Assembly: GCA_964593065.1 (NCBI GenBank)
Contig: CAZQGO010000014.1
Location: forward strand, 1 to 64,000
DNA from: CAZQGO01 sp964593065
Lineage (GTDB): Bacteria; Oederibacteriota; JAAXVQ01
DNA: 64,000 nt
Direction: 5' to 3'
The notes beneath the pieces were generated by a model that saw nothing but the letters and a program-made list of their open reading frames with translations, was not told where the DNA came from and made no database searches. A program made the translations under genes and the position numbers. Shown here piece after piece: positions 25,430-33,318 of this stretch. How positions within the stretch are numbered: the first letter of the stretch is position 1; each line of letters starts with the position of its first letter.

Positions 25430-26653
25430 TTACACGCGGGACATGCTCCGGGCCGCGTTGGTTTCCTTGATTTTTTCGGCCAGCGTGCTCCCCAGGTCCC
25501 GGGCAGCCTGCACATCCCCGGCCCGCGGGTTGAACTTGACCTTCAGCCCGGGAGCGGCCAGCTTGAATTTCAAGGCACGCAGGCGCTCCTCGAGCATGGG
25601 CACGGCTTCCCCGCTCCAGCCATACGAACCGAAGGCCGCCGCCAGCTTGCCTTTCAGTTTCAGGGTGGCCAGCGAGGACAGCAGGTCCCAGGCCGGTTTG
25701 ACCGCATCGCCGTTGATGGTGCACGACCCAACCGCCAAACCGTCGGCGGCTTCGATCTCGTGCAGCACGTCCGGGAGGGATGTTTCCTCGAGGTTGAAGA
25801 GCCTGGTTTTCACCCCGGCTGCCTGCGCGCCTTCGGCCATGGCCTTGGCCAGGCTGGCCGTGAAGCCGTAGGCCGAGACATAGAAAACGAGCAGGCTCCC
25901 GCCCGGAACGTGAGCGGGCTCCCGGGCCCATTGGCGGTACTGTTCCAGGTAGCGGGGGAGATTCTGATTCAGGATCGGACCGTGGCTCGGCGCCACCATC
26001 CGCAGGGGCCTGCCCTCGATGGCCGCGAGGCCCTTGAGGACGTATTCCTTGAAGGGCCGCATGATGACGTCGAAATAATACTTGAATGCCGGAAAAAACT
26101 CTCCAACCTGGTCTGAGAAACGTTGCTCGCTGCAAAAGTGGGAGCCGAGAAAATCGCAGGAAAACAGGATTTGTTCCTCGGGAAGATAGGTGAACATCGT
26201 GTCCGGCCAGTGTAGAAAAGGCGCGGTGATGAACTCCAGGGTCTTGCCGCCCAGATCCAATTTGTCCCCGCTCTCCACGGCCAGCGGATTCAGGTCCACA
26301 TGGGTCAGCCCCGGCAGGAAGCCCTGGCCGTTCTTGGAGACCACGATCCGGGCTTGCGGCATTCTCTCGTGGACCGCGGCCAGCGACCCGGAATGATCCG
26401 GTTCCAGGTGGTTGCAGACGATGTAATCCACCCGTTCCAAGGGCACGACCTTCTGCAGGCGCGCGAAGAATTCTTCCGTAAAGCCCCGCTTGACCGTTTC
26501 GATGACGGCGGTCTTTTCCCGCCCGCGCACGACATAGGCATTATACGTCGTGCCCTGCTCGGTGCGCATGATGACGTCAAACACCCGGAGTTTCGGATTC
26601 AGGGCGCCGATCCAGAACACATCGGGTGCAAGACTCACGGCTTCGTAGCTCAT
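25430..26653 (-). CDS. Flavodiiron protein (A-type flavoprotein, FprA/Roo-like)
   Basis: A 407-residue protein of two parts. The N-terminal metallo-beta-lactamase-like domain has NHLEPDHSGS (HxExDH), HWPDTMFTY, SCDFLGSH and SHGPI, so all diiron ligands are present. The C-terminal flavodoxin domain, beginning LLVFYVSAYGFTASLAKAM, binds FMN. Such proteins reduce oxygen to water or nitric oxide to nitrous oxide in the cytoplasm of anaerobes. There is no fused rubredoxin, so an external electron donor is needed. It follows the reductase gene in the oxygen-stress operon, and GGGAGG precedes its ATG. Confidence 0.95.
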   Translation of the reverse strand: MSYEAVSLAPDVFWIGALNPKLRVFDVIMRTEQGTTYNAYVVRGREKTAVIETVKRGFTEEFFARLQKVVPLERVDYIVCNHLEPDHSGSLAAVHERMPQARIVVSKNGQGFLPGLTHVDLNPLAVESGDKLDLGGKTLEFITAPFLHWPDTMFTYLPEEQILFSCDFLGSHFCSEQRFSDQVGEFFPAFKYYFDVIMRPFKEYVLKGLAAIEGRPLRMVAPSHGPILNQNLPRYLEQYRQWAREPAHVPGGSLLVFYVSAYGFTASLAKAMAEGAQAAGVKTRLFNLEETSLPDVLHEIEAADGLAVGSCTINGDAVKPAWDLLSSLATLKLKGKLAAAFGSYGWSGEAVPMLEERLRALKFKLAAPGLKVKFNPRAGDVQAARDLGSTLAEKIKETNAARSMSRV

Positions 26654-26730
26654 GGCGTATTTCCTCCCTGCCTACCGTGCGGAATTCGCCGGGGATTGGA
26701 CCCCGTCCGGTCTTTGCCTGACCGGGCTCC

Positions 26731-27954
26731 TCAGGCGGAAAAACCCGGAATGGTCCTGAAGTCGAATGCGTCCGCCAGCAGGCGTTCTCCGAAGCTCGCC
26801 ACGGGCAGACGTTTTTCGATCAGGCGCTTGTACTGGAAGGCCCCGGTCACGCGTCCGATTTGCATGGAACCGATGAGGACGTCGTCCCGCAAAAACAGCT
26901 TGACCCAGTACTCGTCCGCCGGGTCGTGGCGGACCAGGATCCGCGCGTTTTCCGGATGCACCTCTCCCTGGGAGCACAGATCCACGCCCGCGACCTTCAG
27001 GGTGGTCGAGGGCACCTCGCCCGGATATACGGCGTTCCCTCCGGCGGCGTTGATGCCGGCGACCCGCCCCATGGCCTGCGCGGCCGACCACAAGCCGGCG
27101 ATGTGTCCGTGCCACTGCGCCACGTCGCCGGCCGCGTAAATATCCGGCCGGCTGGTCTGCATGCGGTCGTCCACGCACACGCCCTTTTCCACCTTCAGCC
27201 CGGCCGCTGCGGCCAAGCCGGTCCGCGGGACGATTCCCGCCGACAACAACACGAGGTCCACCAGCAATACGGAGCCGTTCCCCAAGGTCAGCCGCATTTG
27301 TCCCTGGCCCGCTTCGGCCCGTTCCGCCTTCGCTCCCAGAAAGAATTCGAAGCCCAGGCTCCGCAGTCGCCTTTGGAGCAGCGTTCCGCCCTCGGCATCC
27401 AGCTGACGCGGCAGCAGCCACGGCGCCGACTCGATGACGATGACCCTCAGTCCCAGCCGCGTCAAGGCAAACCCCGCTTCCAGTCCCAGCAAGCCGCCGC
27501 CCACCAGGGCGGCGACGCGCTTGCCCTCGGCCTGCCGCCGGATCGCCTGGGCATCCCCGCAGGTGCGCAGAGAGAAAACCTGCGGCAGGGGCAGGCCGTG
27601 GATCGGAGGCTGCACGGGCTCCGCACCCGCCGCCAGGATCAGGCGCGTGTAGGGCAGTTCATGTCCCTCCTGAGTCAGGGCCACCCGGCGTTCCGGGTCG
27701 AGGCGTACGACCCGCTTGTTCAGGCACAGGGACAATTTCCGGGCCTGGTACCATTCGTCCGGATGCAGGCGGATGGCCTCCGGATCGATCTTGCCGGCCA
27801 GCACTTCCGGCAGCCGTGGCCGGGAATAACAGGTCATGTCTTCGTCGTTGACCACGGTGATCGGCGTTTCGGAGTCCAACTCCCGAAAAGCCGCGGCGGC
27901 GGCCTGGCCCGCCGGCCCATGCCCCACGACGATTAAACCGGCCCGCTTGTTCAC
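26731..27954 (-). CDS. FAD-dependent NAD(P)H:rubredoxin-type oxidoreductase
   Basis: A 407-residue pyridine-nucleotide-disulfide-fold reductase. The FAD site is LIVVGHGPAGQAAAAAF and the NAD site is ALVGGGLLGLEAGFAL. The AAGDVAQW segment is the FAD-binding signature. It lacks a redox CxxC, as do rubredoxin reductases, NorW and CoA-disulfide-like relatives. It starts with GTG one base after the rubrerythrin stop. By position it should pass electrons from NAD(P)H to the flavodiiron protein, perhaps through the rubrerythrin rubredoxin domain or another carrier. Confidence 0.9.
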   Translation of the reverse strand: MNKRAGLIVVGHGPAGQAAAAAFRELDSETPITVVNDEDMTCYSRPRLPEVLAGKIDPEAIRLHPDEWYQARKLSLCLNKRVVRLDPERRVALTQEGHELPYTRLILAAGAEPVQPPIHGLPLPQVFSLRTCGDAQAIRRQAEGKRVAALVGGGLLGLEAGFALTRLGLRVIVIESAPWLLPRQLDAEGGTLLQRRLRSLGFEFFLGAKAERAEAGQGQMRLTLGNGSVLLVDLVLLSAGIVPRTGLAAAAGLKVEKGVCVDDRMQTSRPDIYAAGDVAQWHGHIAGLWSAAQAMGRVAGINAAGGNAVYPGEVPSTTLKVAGVDLCSQGEVHPENARILVRHDPADEYWVKLFLRDDVLIGSMQIGRVTGAFQYKRLIEKRLPVASFGERLLADAFDFRTIPGFSA

Positions 27955-27955
27955 C

Positions 27956-28534
27956 CTAGTAGTTCTCGGCCAGAAGCTCGAAGTATTTCTGCGGATGCCG
28001 GCAGGCGGGGCAGGTGGCCGGCGCGGCCTGGCCGACGTGGATGTATCCGCAATTGCGGCACTTCCACTTGACGCTGCCGGGCTTTTGAAAAACTTGCCCG
28101 TCCGCGACGTTGGCCAGCAGTCTCAAGTAGCGCTGCTCGTGGGCGTTCTCCACCTTGGCGATGTTTTCGAAGGTTTCCGCGATTTCCGGGAAGCCCTCCG
28201 CGCGCGCAATCTTGGCGGCCTCCGGATACAACTCGGTCCACTCCTCGTGCTCGCCGGCGGCCGCGGCCTTCAGGTTGTCCGCCGTGGTTCCGATCACACC
28301 CGCCGGATATTGGGCGCGGATTTCGACCATGCCGCCCTCGAGATATTTAAAAAAGCGCTTGGCGTGTTCCTTTTCATTCTCGGCGGTTTCCCGGAAAAGC
28401 TCCGCGATCTGCAGGAAGCCCTCCTTGTCGGCCACGCTGGCGAAATAAGTGTAGCGGTTGCGGGCCTGGGATTCGCCGGCAAAGGCGGCCAACAGGTTAT
28501 GCTCGGTTTTTGTGCCTTTTACGCTTGAGCTCAT
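27956..28534 (-). CDS. Rubrerythrin
   Basis: A 192-residue rubrerythrin. The N-terminal four-helix diiron domain carries two ExxH motifs (ENEKEHAKRF and NAHEQRY), and the C-terminal rubredoxin-like domain carries CRNCGYIH and CPACRHP. It reduces hydrogen peroxide to water in the cytoplasm using electrons from NAD(P)H. The start at MSSSVKG is set by AGGAGGAGG, and the gene overlaps the end of perR by 38 bases. The downstream reductase starts one base after the stop. Confidence 0.95.
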   Translation of the reverse strand: MSSSVKGTKTEHNLLAAFAGESQARNRYTYFASVADKEGFLQIAELFRETAENEKEHAKRFFKYLEGGMVEIRAQYPAGVIGTTADNLKAAAAGEHEEWTELYPEAAKIARAEGFPEIAETFENIAKVENAHEQRYLRLLANVADGQVFQKPGSVKWKCRNCGYIHVGQAAPATCPACRHPQKYFELLAENY

Positions 28535-28946
28535 TCTTTCCTCCTCCTGAAAAGTGGGGTGATTCCGTCCGACAGCGGGCACAGGTACCGCGGTATTCCA
28601 GCCGCAAGTCCCGCGCCAGGTGTCTGCCGGGCCAATCCCGGGTAAGCCGTTGTACGTCCTCCCGGCCGAGAAAAATATCGTGGACCGCACCGCAGCGCAG
28701 GCAGGTGAAATGGCCGTGGGCCTGCAGGCAGGCGTCATAGCGGGAGAGGCGGCCCTCGCCGCCCAGGCGTTGGATCTGTCCCTGGTCCGTCAGGATATTC
28801 AGGTTCCGGTAAACCGTTCCCAGGGACAAGCGGGGCCATTGTCCGCGCACGCGGTGAAAGACCATCGCCGCCGTGGGATGTTCCCGTGTGGCCTGCAAAA
28901 AGTTCAAAATCAGGGTTCTCTGTTTACTCTGCCGATACCGCGCCAT
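28497..28946 (-). CDS. PerR/Fur-family peroxide- or metal-responsive repressor
   Basis: A 149-residue Fur-superfamily repressor. The winged-helix part has RTLILNFLQATREHPTA and LSLGTVYRNLNIL, and HFTCLRCGAVHD with CARCRTE supplies the structural zinc site. The gene order, PerR first in an operon with rubrerythrin, reductase and flavodiiron protein, points to peroxide or oxygen sensing, though PerR cannot be distinguished from Fur by sequence alone. The C-terminal tail (GGGKNELKRKRHKNRA) is unusual. A palindrome overlapping its own promoter suggests autoregulation. Confidence 0.9.
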   Translation of the reverse strand: MARYRQSKQRTLILNFLQATREHPTAAMVFHRVRGQWPRLSLGTVYRNLNILTDQGQIQRLGGEGRLSRYDACLQAHGHFTCLRCGAVHDIFLGREDVQRLTRDWPGRHLARDLRLEYRGTCARCRTESPHFSGGGKNELKRKRHKNRA

Positions 28947-28963
28947 GCCCCGTTCCCGATATT

Positions 28964-29008
28964 AATAATTATTCCGAGAAAGATAGCAAAACCATCGCGA
29001 ACTGTCAA
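28964..29008 (-). promoter_or_regulatory. Sigma-70 promoter with overlapping PerR/Fur-like palindrome
   Basis: On the minus strand TTGACA (29003-29008) is followed after 17 bases by TATCTT (28979-28984), and the perfect palindrome AATAATTATT (28964-28973) lies at about the transcription start. The palindrome resembles half a Fur/PerR box. This is a strong candidate for an auto-regulated promoter of the perR operon. Confidence 0.75.
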
Positions 29009-29054
29009 GGCCCAAAACCCTGCGCCCGGGCGTTTCCCTGCCGGCGTTTTGGAT

Positions 29055-29084
29055 AAAAAAAAGCCCCGGGTTTTCACCCGGGGC
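29055..29084 (-). terminator. Terminator after hsp20 operon
   Basis: On the minus strand GCCCCGGGT and ACCCGGGGC form a stem with a TGAAA loop and are followed by eight T. It sits 33 bases past the second Hsp20 gene. Confidence 0.85.
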
Positions 29085-29116
29085 CAGCGATTTTTCCGCG
29101 TACCGCCGATTCCGCC

Positions 29117-29563
29117 TCAGGCGATGGGGACCTCGCGGGGTTTGGCGGCCTCGGCCTTGGGCAGGGTCAGACTCAGGACCCCGGCGCGAAATTCGGCCTG
29201 GATATGTTCGGCCCGGACCTGTTCGGGCAAACGGAAAGTCCGGCAAAAGGAGCCGAAAACCCTTTCCCGGCGCAGGGTATTTGCGCTGTCCGCCGAATTC
29301 TCCGGTTTCTTCCGCCCGGAGATTTTCAGCAGTCCCTGCGTTACCGTCACCGTCACATCCTCTTTGGCCACGCCCGGCAACTCCAAATCAATCCGGTATT
29401 TTCCGGGCTCTTCAACGACATCCAGGTCGGGCGACCAGCTGCACTCCTCGCCCCCCTGATCCGCGCTCCGCGGGGCCCGTTCCCACCTGCGTCTGAGGCG
29501 CTCCTCCAGGCCGCGTCTTGCTGCCTGCATGCGGTAGTATGGATTACATCCCATGAACGTCAT
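29117..29563 (-). CDS. Small heat-shock protein Hsp20/alpha-crystallin family
   Basis: A 148-residue Hsp20. The alpha-crystallin domain runs from WSPDLDVVEEPGKYRIDLE to the GVLSLTLPKA segment, with ELPGVAKEDVTVTV as core strands. It acts as an ATP-independent holdase in the cytoplasm. The likely start is ATG at 29563 (MTFMGCN), because an upstream TTG start has no good ribosome-binding site. It follows the other Hsp20 gene by 52 bases. Confidence 0.85.
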   Translation of the reverse strand: MTFMGCNPYYRMQAARRGLEERLRRRWERAPRSADQGGEECSWSPDLDVVEEPGKYRIDLELPGVAKEDVTVTVTQGLLKISGRKKPENSADSANTLRRERVFGSFCRTFRLPEQVRAEHIQAEFRAGVLSLTLPKAEAAKPREVPIA

Positions 29564-29615
29564 GACCTTGGCATCCTTTCCATTATCATTCAATTCCCCG
29601 CCTCCATCCGACCCG

Positions 29616-30065
29616 TCAATGGATCTCGATCTGCCGGGGTTTGGCCGACTCGGCCTTGGGTATGTCCAGCCGCAAAACGCCGTTCTGATATTCGGCCTTG
29701 ATCTTGTCCACGTTCACGGGCCCGGGGAGGCTGAAACTCCGGCTGAAGCTGCCGTACGTCCTTTCCGTGCGGTGATAATTATTTTCCTGGCTCTGCTTCT
29801 CGAATTTCTTTTCTCCCGCGACGGTCAACACATTGTCGTCCACCGTGATCTTCACATCCTCCTTGGCGACTCCGGGCAAATCCGCTTTCAGGATATACCC
29901 ATCCTTGTTTTCCTCCAAATCCACTTCCGGCAGCCACATGGCCCCGCCCGCAGACTCCGCATCCTGCCGGCGGGTCAGCGGAAAACCGAAATCATCAAAG
30001 AAATTCTCCAACTCGCGGTTCACATTGAAAAAACTGCCATACGGTTTCCAACGGATCAAAGACAT
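29616..30065 (-). CDS. Small heat-shock protein Hsp20/alpha-crystallin family
   Basis: A 149-residue Hsp20 begins MSLIRWKPYGSFFNVNREL, with a short N-terminal region ahead of the alpha-crystallin domain (PEVDLEENKDGYILKADLPG to NGVLRLDIPKAESAKPRQIEIH). It keeps ADLPGVAKEDVKITV and an IEI-like C-terminus, so oligomerisation is expected. The start at ATG 30065 is supported by AGGGG nine bases upstream. It is the first gene of the transcript, behind a sigma-54 type promoter. Confidence 0.9.
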   Translation of the reverse strand: MSLIRWKPYGSFFNVNRELENFFDDFGFPLTRRQDAESAGGAMWLPEVDLEENKDGYILKADLPGVAKEDVKITVDDNVLTVAGEKKFEKQSQENNYHRTERTYGSFSRSFSLPGPVNVDKIKAEYQNGVLRLDIPKAESAKPRQIEIH

Positions 30066-30441
30066 TTGATTCAACCCCTTTCGTTTTTCTGTGTTTCTGC
30101 AGCCACCTTATGCAAAGCAGATATCGTGCCAATCCATGCTTACGGTAAAAAAAAATCCGCGGTTTGGAAAATCCAATATTTTTAAGGCGTTTATTTTCGC
30201 AACTCTCCGGGGTTGACTTCAGGGCGTGAAAAAAATCCGGCTCATGTTTCAAGGTGAAGCGAATCCCGTTTTATCTCGAAACGTTCCCGACCATGAATAT
30301 CATGGATAAACCGAAATACAGGGAGCCCGGCTGTGGTCTTTCCGCAGTGGGGGAAGGAATGTTTTTGAAAGCCCTGAGAAACGCGGTCCGGTCTTTAGGG
30401 GAGGAAAAACGGGTCTTTCGCGGAGGTGAGGACATCCGGCA
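30066..30441. other. Gene-free stretch between divergent transcripts
   Basis: A 95-residue frame on the plus strand overlaps the MBL gene and looks accidental. The segment contains the sigma-54 promoter at 30116-30131; nothing else is recognisable. Confidence 0.4.
30116..30131 (-). promoter_or_regulatory. Sigma-54 (-24/-12) promoter for hsp20 genes
   Basis: On the minus strand TGGCACG followed by four bases and CTGC gives GG and GC exactly ten bases apart, matching the consensus TGGCACG-N4-TTGC except for one base. It lies about 52 bases upstream of the first Hsp20 start. Confidence 0.7.
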
Positions 30442-31257
30442 CTACAGTTGGAATTCCCAGCCTTCCCGGGCGAGTGCGGTTCTGCCGAAGGCTTTACGGG
30501 CCGGAGCCAGGATTTTCTGCTCTAAAAATGCGTCCCCGTGAAGTTGGTCATGATGGCATAAATGCAACCGCTTGACGCCGGCCGCCACGGCGAGTTCCAC
30601 GCCTTTCTCCCAGGTGCTGTGGCCCCAGTTTTTCTTTCCATGTTGATACTCTTCGGGCGTGTACTGGGCATCATAAATCAGCAAATCGGCTCCCCGGCAA
30701 AGCTCGAGCAATTCCGGATCCGGCCCGTTTTCGAAATGCTCCACATCCGTGGCAAAGACAAAGCTCTTGCCGGCATGGGAAATCCGGTACGTCAGGCCGC
30801 CGGCCGGGTGGTGCATGCGGCAGCACGAGACCTGCAGGTCCGCCACCTGGAATTTCTTCCCGGCCGCAACGCCGACGAATTCATGCTGGCTGGGCATTTT
30901 TTCGAATTCCACCGGGAAGGTGATGAAATCCTGCTGACGGATGAGAATCTCGCGGGTTCGTTCCGGGCCGTAGTGCCGCAGGCGGTTTCCGGGAATGAAA
31001 TTCGGAATGAAAAACGGGAACCCCATCAGGTGGTCCCAATGGAAATGGGTCCAAAAAAAGGTCGCCAGCCCCTTGCCTTTGCCGAACTCCTGAGACATCA
31101 ATTCCAGGCCCAAGAGTCTGGCACCCGAGCCGGCGTCAATGATGTAATGGTCCCGCCCCGTGCTGAAATACAGGCAGGTTGTGTTCCCGCCGTATTTCAA
31201 GGTGGTTTTTCCCGGCGTGGGCAAGGAGCCGCGGGCCCCGAAATATTTGATTCGCAA
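30442..31257 (-). CDS. Metallo-beta-lactamase-fold hydrolase
   Basis: A 271-residue MBL-fold protein begins at TTG (MRIKYFGARGSLPTPG), chosen because GGAGGG lies about nine bases upstream. The metal motif is THFHWDHLMG (HxHxDH), followed by further ligand regions CRMHHPAGG, FATDVEH and LHLCHHDQLHG. The N-terminal pattern with GGNTTC is typical of RNase Z-like or phosphodiesterase-like hydrolases, so it may act on a cyclic nucleotide or other phosphodiester. It is cytoplasmic, with its own promoter. Substrate unknown. Confidence 0.85.
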   Translation of the reverse strand: MRIKYFGARGSLPTPGKTTLKYGGNTTCLYFSTGRDHYIIDAGSGARLLGLELMSQEFGKGKGLATFFWTHFHWDHLMGFPFFIPNFIPGNRLRHYGPERTREILIRQQDFITFPVEFEKMPSQHEFVGVAAGKKFQVADLQVSCCRMHHPAGGLTYRISHAGKSFVFATDVEHFENGPDPELLELCRGADLLIYDAQYTPEEYQHGKKNWGHSTWEKGVELAVAAGVKRLHLCHHDQLHGDAFLEQKILAPARKAFGRTALAREGWEFQL

Positions 31258-31407
31258 ACCAGTTTCCCTCCACCTGCGTCCCGTCCAACCGCTCGGTACG
31301 GTTCAGGACGCATTCCATTCGCCCGCTCGGACTCCCGGCACCCGATTTCTCCGGCGCCGAGCGTGCGCCCCCGCGTGAGGTTGAACACCGGACCGGGCAT
31401 TTTTTTC

Positions 31408-31436
31408 AGTATAATCGGCGGCCGGGACAAAAGCAA
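31408..31436 (-). promoter_or_regulatory. Sigma-70-type promoter for MBL-fold hydrolase gene
   Basis: TTGCTT and TATACT on the minus strand are separated by 17 bases, about 150 bases upstream of the TTG start. Confidence 0.55.
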
Positions 31437-31486
31437 CTAAATCCGAATGTCACCCGCCGCTTTCCGTCCCCGACTATGCGGCTGGC

Positions 31487-32032
31487 CTACAGGCCGAGAT
31501 TCCTGGCCGTCAGACACAAGCCGAGCACGGATTTCGCATCCTGGATTTCCCCTTTTTCTGCCAGCCGCCTGGCGCGGTCGAAAGGCAAAATGACCGCTTC
31601 CAGCCACTCGTCGGCATCGGGTTTCGGAGGCCCGGCATACTTCAACTCTTTGGCAATATAGAGATGGATCATTTCCCGCGAAAAACCGGGGGAAGAAAAA
31701 ACCCGGACCAGAGGTTCGAGGTGCCGGGCCGCATACCCGGTTTCCTCCCGCAATTCACGCCGGGCGGCCGTGGCCGGTCGTTCACCGCGATTTAAAAGGC
31801 CCGCGGGGATTTCCCATGACCAGCGGCCGATGGCATAGCGGAATTGACGTACCAGCACCACTTTCGGTCCGGGCAACAATGGCACCACCGCAACCGCGGG
31901 CCGGTGACCGACCACTTCCCGGATAAAGCGTCCGCCCCCGCGCGCACGGATTTCGTCCACGAATAAATCGACCACTCTGCCCCGATAGACCGTTCGCCGC
32001 CGCAGACGCCGCTCCGCGGATCCAGGCTTCAC
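31487..32032 (-). CDS. Nudix hydrolase, ADP-ribose pyrophosphatase type
   Basis: A 181-residue Nudix enzyme. The Nudix box is GLLNRGERPATAARRELREETGY (split here as GLLNRGERPATAARR and ELREETGY), with a preceding VRQFRYAIGRWSWEIPAG typical of ADP-sugar pyrophosphatases. It hydrolyses ADP-ribose to AMP and ribose-5-phosphate. It starts with GTG overlapping the stop of the NifU-like gene (GTGA) and closes the metX operon. Confidence 0.9.
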   Translation of the reverse strand: MKPGSAERRLRRRTVYRGRVVDLFVDEIRARGGGRFIREVVGHRPAVAVVPLLPGPKVVLVRQFRYAIGRWSWEIPAGLLNRGERPATAARRELREETGYAARHLEPLVRVFSSPGFSREMIHLYIAKELKYAGPPKPDADEWLEAVILPFDRARRLAEKGEIQDAKSVLGLCLTARNLGL

Positions 32033-32247
32033 ACAGCCTCCACGCGGCTGACTTCCGGCACCAGTTCCTTCAAACGCATCTCCACGCCCTGTTTCAGCGT
32101 CAAGGTTGCCATCGGGCAGGAACCGCAGGCGCCGGTCAAGCGCACCTTCACGACCTGGCCCTCCACCGCGACCAGTTCGATATCCCCACCGTCGGCCTGC
32201 AGGGCCGGCCGAATGGATTGCAAAGCTTTTTCAATTTGCTCGCGCAT
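32029..32247 (-). CDS. NifU C-terminal-domain (Nfu-like) iron-sulfur protein
   Basis: A 72-residue protein reads IEKALQSIRPALQADGGDIE, then GACGSCPMATLTLKQGVE, with the CxxC that binds a 4Fe-4S cluster in Nfu scaffold or carrier proteins. It delivers clusters to apoproteins. It sits between the small lipoprotein and Nudix genes in the metX transcript. Confidence 0.9.
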   Translation of the reverse strand: MREQIEKALQSIRPALQADGGDIELVAVEGQVVKVRLTGACGSCPMATLTLKQGVEMRLKELVPEVSRVEAV

Positions 32248-32296
32248 GTCACCCTCCCTTAATTTTCGTATTCAGCCGTCTTCTCCAGGTTGATTC

Positions 32297-32686
32297 TCAA
32301 CGGGGGTTAGACACCTTCAAGGCATATTCCGCCTGCAGCGTCGTACCCTTGGCGGTCACGGCCGTAACCTGTAACTCATAGCGCCCGGCCAGGGGAAAAA
32401 TCACCCGCGCGCGAAAATCCCTTCCCGGCCCAACGCTCATTTCCTGGGCAGTACCCTGCAGGCCCGGTCCGAGGATGGCCAGGCGGGGCTGCAGCTGGGT
32501 CAGGATCCGGTAGTCCCGGTCCTGAATGCGCACACCGACGACAACCGGTCCGGGGGAAATGGCCCTGGGCTGGGTATAGAAGGTGAAAAGATGCTCCTGG
32601 CTGCGGACGGTGCCGCCGGTCCCCCCGCAGCCGCCGGCCAGCAGCAACAGGGACAGCGCCGCCAGGCACCTCGCTCCCGGGTTCAT
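32297..32686 (-). CDS. Small lipoprotein of the metX operon
   Basis: A 129-residue product with a lipobox (LLLLAGGCGG). The mature part is beta-rich (VVVGVRIQDRDYRILTQ, FRARVIFPLAGRYELQVTA), the look of an Ig-like or FixH/YtkA-like periplasmic domain. Its ATG overlaps the metW stop (ATGA). No direct link with methionine synthesis is known; its placement may be chance. Confidence 0.75.
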   Translation of the reverse strand: MNPGARCLAALSLLLLAGGCGGTGGTVRSQEHLFTFYTQPRAISPGPVVVGVRIQDRDYRILTQLQPRLAILGPGLQGTAQEMSVGPGRDFRARVIFPLAGRYELQVTAVTAKGTTLQAEYALKVSNPR

Positions 32687-33318
32687 GTCCCCGGCCGCCG
32701 TCTGATCACGAACAAGCCCTCGTCGGCGATGAGGTTTGCGCCCAGGAAGAACAGCAGCAGCCGAAACACCGGGGTTTGCACCAGGTTGACCTGCCGTTGG
32801 ATTTCAATGCCGTGGCGCCGGCAGAAAACGAGAAAATCCCCGATGGTCAGCAAGTGGATATTGGGCGTGTCGTACCAGTGGAAGGGAAGCTTCTTCGTCC
32901 GCGGCATGCGCCCCCCCACCAGCAATTTGGCGCGCACCAGCCAGTTTCCGAAATTCGGGAAGGAGACGATGCCTTTGCGTCCGACGCGCAGCATTTCCTC
33001 GATCACGAATGCCGGCCGGCGGATGACCTGCAGGGTTTGATTCAAGATGACGTAATCATAGGAGGCGTCCGCATAATCGGCCAATCCCTGGTCGATGTTA
33101 CCCTGGAAGACGGACAGGCCCTTGCGGATGCATTCGATCACGGCGTTTTGATCGATTTCGACCCCTTGGCCCCGGACCCGGCGTTCCCGCTGCAGGCGCA
33201 TCAGCAGGTCGCCGTTGCCGCATCCCAGGTCCAGGACGCTCGACCCCGGCTCGACCAGGGTCACGATCCGGTCATAGTCGGACACCAGGATGTTTTCCCG
33301 CAGGCGCCGGCGCATCAC
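32683..33318 (-). CDS. metW: MetW methyltransferase-like protein
   Basis: A 211-residue protein with a Rossmann methyltransferase fold. SVLDLGCGNGDLLMRL is the SAM-binding motif, and VEIDQNAVIECIRKGLSVFQGNIDQGL, SYDYVILNQTLQVI and SFPNFGNWLVR are typical of MetW, which pairs with MetX in methionine synthesis. The start (GTG or ATG) overlaps the metX stop. It is translated right after metX. Confidence 0.95.
   Translation of the reverse strand: MMRRRLRENILVSDYDRIVTLVEPGSSVLDLGCGNGDLLMRLQRERRVRGQGVEIDQNAVIECIRKGLSVFQGNIDQGLADYADASYDYVILNQTLQVIRRPAFVIEEMLRVGRKGIVSFPNFGNWLVRAKLLVGGRMPRTKKLPFHWYDTPNIHLLTIGDFLVFCRRHGIEIQRQVNLVQTPVFRLLLFFLGANLIADEGLFVIRRRPGT

Noticed and set aside
30254..30541. 95-residue plus-strand frame upstream of and overlapping the MBL gene
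   Set aside because: It overlaps the C-terminal coding part of the MBL gene on the other strand and has no ribosome-binding site or domain.
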